Assembly: GCF_008312885.1 (NCBI RefSeq)
Contig: NZ_VSSO01000001.1
Location: 372,001-436,000, forward strand
Origin: Lolliginicoccus suaedae
Lineage (GTDB): Bacteria > Actinomycetota > Actinomycetes > Mycobacteriales > Mycobacteriaceae
Length of the DNA stretch: 64,000 nt
Reading direction: 5' to 3'
In this document: positions 61,851-64,000 of the stretch, piece by piece
Position numbering within the stretch: the first letter of the stretch is position 1
How the letters are laid out: each line of letters starts with the position of its first letter
Translations under genes and position numbers: made by a program
The notes under the pieces: generated by a model
The model's database searches: none
Told to the model about the DNA's origin: nothing
Seen by the model: only the letters and a program-made list of their open reading frames with translations

Positions 61851-63140
61851 ATGGCGCAAACCCTCACGGTCACATCCCTTGATGAGGCCTTCATCAACCT
61901 TGCTTCGAAGGTCATCATGTCGGTGCAATTCGAGGTGAGGGTATCGGGCACCCTCGAGGAGGAGCGGCTGCGCGGCGCGCTGAGGCAAGCCGTGGCAACC
62001 CATCCGCTCGCCCGCGCCAGGCTAGCGCCGCCGCGGCTTTCCTCCACCCGTGTGACGTGGGAGATCGCCGACAGCGCTGATCACCTTGCTCTCGAGGTGA
62101 CGGATGAGCCGGTGGGCGTGGTGCGCGACAGGCTCCAATCGCGCGCGCCGGATCTCGCGCGCAGCCCGTTGTTCCATGTAGCGCTCGTGCGGCACCCCGG
62201 CGGCGACTACTTGATGTTCAACTTCCATCACGCCGGATTCGACGGCATGGGCGCGGTGCGGTTCCTCACCTCGGTGGCCCGCGCCTACTCGGGTGCTGAG
62301 GACATCGCGGGTGGTCCGCCCATCGAGGAGGCCCGCGACCTGCGTGCCATCGCCGGTGCCCGTTCCTTCAGCGATGTGATCCCTCGGGCGCAGAAGCTCG
62401 CGCAGGACACGATGGAACGCAAGCGCGTGACCCGGGTAGCGAGCGATGGTGGCGACCCGGCCGAGCCCGGCTACACCTTCGCTGCCGTCACGCTGACCGC
62501 CGAGCAAACCGCTGGGATCGTTGCCAGCAAGCCGAAGGGCGCGACGATCAACGATGTGGCTCTCGCCGCGCAAGCACTGACCGTGCTGCGCTGGAACGAG
62601 GCGCACGGCGAGAAGATCGGCGACTCCGTGTCCATCATGATGCCGGTCAACATGCGGCCCGCGGAATGGTCCACGGAAGTCATTTCCAACTACGCAAGCT
62701 TCCTCGCCATCGTCGTCCCCACCTCGGTGCCGCGCGATCTCGCCGAAGCGACAATGGTTGTGCGTGATCGCACGAAGAAGCTGAAGGAGAACGGTGCCGC
62801 GGGCTGGATCGTCGACGTCCTCGACCGCGGCAACATGCTGCCCGTCATCCTCAAGAAAAACCTCGCCAGCATGCTGCCGCTCGTGCAGCACCAGTTCGTC
62901 GAGACGACCGTCCTGTCGAACGTGGGCCGCATGAGCCTGCCCGGCTTCGGCGATGCGGGCGAGGTCACCGAGGTGTGGTTCAGCCCGCCCTGCTTCGGCG
63001 ACGTCATGAGCCCCGGCGTCGGGCTCGCGGGTGTGGGCAAGGAACTGTTCGTCACGTTCCGCGGCATCCGCAAGTACCTGAGCAACGACGCCGTGCAGCG
63101 CTTCGCCGACCTCTATGTCGAAACGATCACCGGGGGCTAG
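61851..63140 (+). CDS. Condensation/WS-DGAT-like acyltransferase
   Basis: A 429-residue CoA-dependent acyltransferase of the condensation-domain superfamily (PapA/WS-DGAT type). The active-site motif HHAGFDG (126-132) is intact and a second motif, TINDVALAAQALTVLRW, is present. It could esterify a lipid alcohol with a fatty acyl group. The ATG at 61851 is the only reasonable start. It lies divergent from the decayed sensor gene and converges with the YWTD gene (15 bases apart). Product lipid unknown. Confidence 0.8.
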   Translation: MAQTLTVTSLDEAFINLASKVIMSVQFEVRVSGTLEEERLRGALRQAVATHPLARARLAPPRLSSTRVTWEIADSADHLALEVTDEPVGVVRDRLQSRAPDLARSPLFHVALVRHPGGDYLMFNFHHAGFDGMGAVRFLTSVARAYSGAEDIAGGPPIEEARDLRAIAGARSFSDVIPRAQKLAQDTMERKRVTRVASDGGDPAEPGYTFAAVTLTAEQTAGIVASKPKGATINDVALAAQALTVLRWNEAHGEKIGDSVSIMMPVNMRPAEWSTEVISNYASFLAIVVPTSVPRDLAEATMVVRDRTKKLKENGAAGWIVDVLDRGNMLPVILKKNLASMLPLVQHQFVETTVLSNVGRMSLPGFGDAGEVTEVWFSPPCFGDVMSPGVGLAGVGKELFVTFRGIRKYLSNDAVQRFADLYVETITGG

Positions 63141-63155
63141 CGGCCCGGAGGCAGC

Positions 63156-64000
63156 TCAAGCAGGTAGCTCCGCGAGGGCGATGCCGGTGAGGCCCGGTTC
63201 CAGCGTGACGATGGTGCGGTCCTCACCGGTGTCCACATTCACCGCGCGGATGGTGCCGCCCCGCAGGCTCGTTACGTAGAAGGTGGCGCCGTCCGCGGTG
63301 GCGAGTCCGATGGCCTCGGTGAATCCGCGCGCGAGGAGCTCGTGCTGCCGGAGCTCGCGCGGCTCCAGGGCAGGGGAGAGGACTGCACGGTTCAGGCTGT
63401 TGCCGTCCGGTGCCGCGCCCCGATCCGTCCACACCAGCCGCAGGCCAGCGTCGGGATCGCTGCGATCGAGATGCAGATCGATTGGCTCGGGCAGGTTCTC
63501 CCGCAGCACGAGGATGTCGTCCCGATCCTCAGCGGTGCGGCCTTGTGGCATGTCCAGGGATGCGCGGAAGATCCGTCCCTGACCAGCCTTCGGCGCGCCC
63601 TTCTGCGTCCAGTACAGCTGGCGGGCCTGGGTGTCGATGGCGATGCCCACGCAGTGGTGACGCGGATCGCGCGCATCCTCGCCGCGGCCCGCGATGACCA
63701 GCGTCTCGATGCGCGATCCGTCGAGTTCGCAGCGCATCACTCGCATGCCCTCGCGGTCGCACCAGTACAAGTGGCCAGCGTCGAAATCTGCTGCGAGCTG
63801 CTTGCCGGTGGTGAACGTGCCGCGCGGGATGATGGTGCGCCGGTTGGAACCATCGAGGTCAACGCGTTCGATCGAGCCATTGCGGGCGAAGAACTTCGGC
63901 TCCTGGCCGGGCGGCGAACCGGGATCGGGCGTGCCCATGTTGGTCCAGTAGATGTGGCCGCGTGCTTGGTCGACGACAATGCCGTCCGGAGCCTCCGGGG
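63156..64000 (-). CDS. YWTD-type beta-propeller protein, 5' end beyond the window
   Basis: At least 281 residues of a protein with repeated blades: IYWTN, LYWCD and LYWTQ each follow a VDLDGSNRRTII-like or ELDGSRIETL-like strand, as in LDL-receptor class B (YWTD) propellers. The reading frame continues through the window edge, so the start is not seen. No signal peptide can be judged. Propellers of this kind bind ligands or act as lactonase-like enzymes; function unknown. Confidence 0.75.
   Translation of the reverse strand, partial: PEAPDGIVVDQARGHIYWTNMGTPDPGSPPGQEPKFFARNGSIERVDLDGSNRRTIIPRGTFTTGKQLAADFDAGHLYWCDREGMRVMRCELDGSRIETLVIAGRGEDARDPRHHCVGIAIDTQARQLYWTQKGAPKAGQGRIFRASLDMPQGRTAEDRDDILVLRENLPEPIDLHLDRSDPDAGLRLVWTDRGAAPDGNSLNRAVLSPALEPRELRQHELLARGFTEAIGLATADGATFYVTSLRGGTIRAVNVDTGEDRTIVTLEPGLTGIALAELPA

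Overview
The window is about 70% GC with dense, short-spaced genes and frequent ATGA/GTGA stop-start overlaps, typical of a high-GC actinomycete. An antigen-85-type mycolyltransferase, two WS/DGAT-like acyltransferases, an Rv3230c/DesA3-like reductase-desaturase pair, two AlkB alkane hydroxylases and an ergothioneine cluster point to a mycolic-acid-containing member of the Mycobacteriales (Corynebacteriales). A Dietzia, Tomitella or Hoyosella-like organism would fit, but the genus cannot be fixed from this sequence alone. No rRNA, tRNA, transposase, phage gene or CRISPR array is seen.

Layout. 0-7.5 kb: mycolyltransferase, an ectoine-type ABC importer (ehuBCDA), a DHA2 drug exporter, a lipoprotein and a methyltransferase. 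7.9-14.9 kb: narGHJI, the membrane respiratory nitrate reductase. 14.9-19.8 kb: WS/DGAT acyltransferase, a translationally coupled SDR/unknown/PNPOx-like trio, CsaA and a GNAT-Nudix fusion. 19.8-23.5 kb: a strongly asymmetric heterodimeric ABC exporter behind a DtxR/IdeR-like iron box. 23.5-30.5 kb: envelope proteins, an alpha/beta hydrolase and a 1186-residue RecB-like nuclease/helicase. 30.6-35 kb: egtABCD for ergothioneine. 35-40.6 kb: two alkB paralogues flanking a SulP transporter, each with its own terminator and neither with a rubredoxin gene. 40.8-43 kb: FMN reductase and a rifampicin monooxygenase gene (rox) preceded by a rifamycin-associated element. 43-53 kb: lipase, MFS, LysR, an alpha/beta hydrolase-OsmC fusion, a GntR/sterol-desaturase operon, DUF2306/TetR, a TrxB-like enzyme and XRE-cupin. 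53-57 kb: DoxX and a CE1758/MarR/CE1759-type flavin operon sharing a MarR-type operator. 57-64 kb: AraC-GyrI regulator, fatty-acid desaturase pair, a decayed membrane sensor-like gene, an acyltransferase and a truncated YWTD-type beta-propeller.

Themes. Several genes concern lipid and hydrocarbon handling (alkB x2, desaturase and reductase, two acyltransferases, mycolyltransferase, patatin). Others concern redox and stress (ergothioneine, OsmC fusion, flavin reductases, nitrate respiration) and drug or xenobiotic response (Rox, MFS pumps, ABC exporter).

The most unusual non-coding signals are two dispersed palindrome families, three copies each, and 15-bp tandem repeats at six loci. Four of those repeat loci lie at gene 3' ends, and in three of these the unit spans and copies the stop-codon region.
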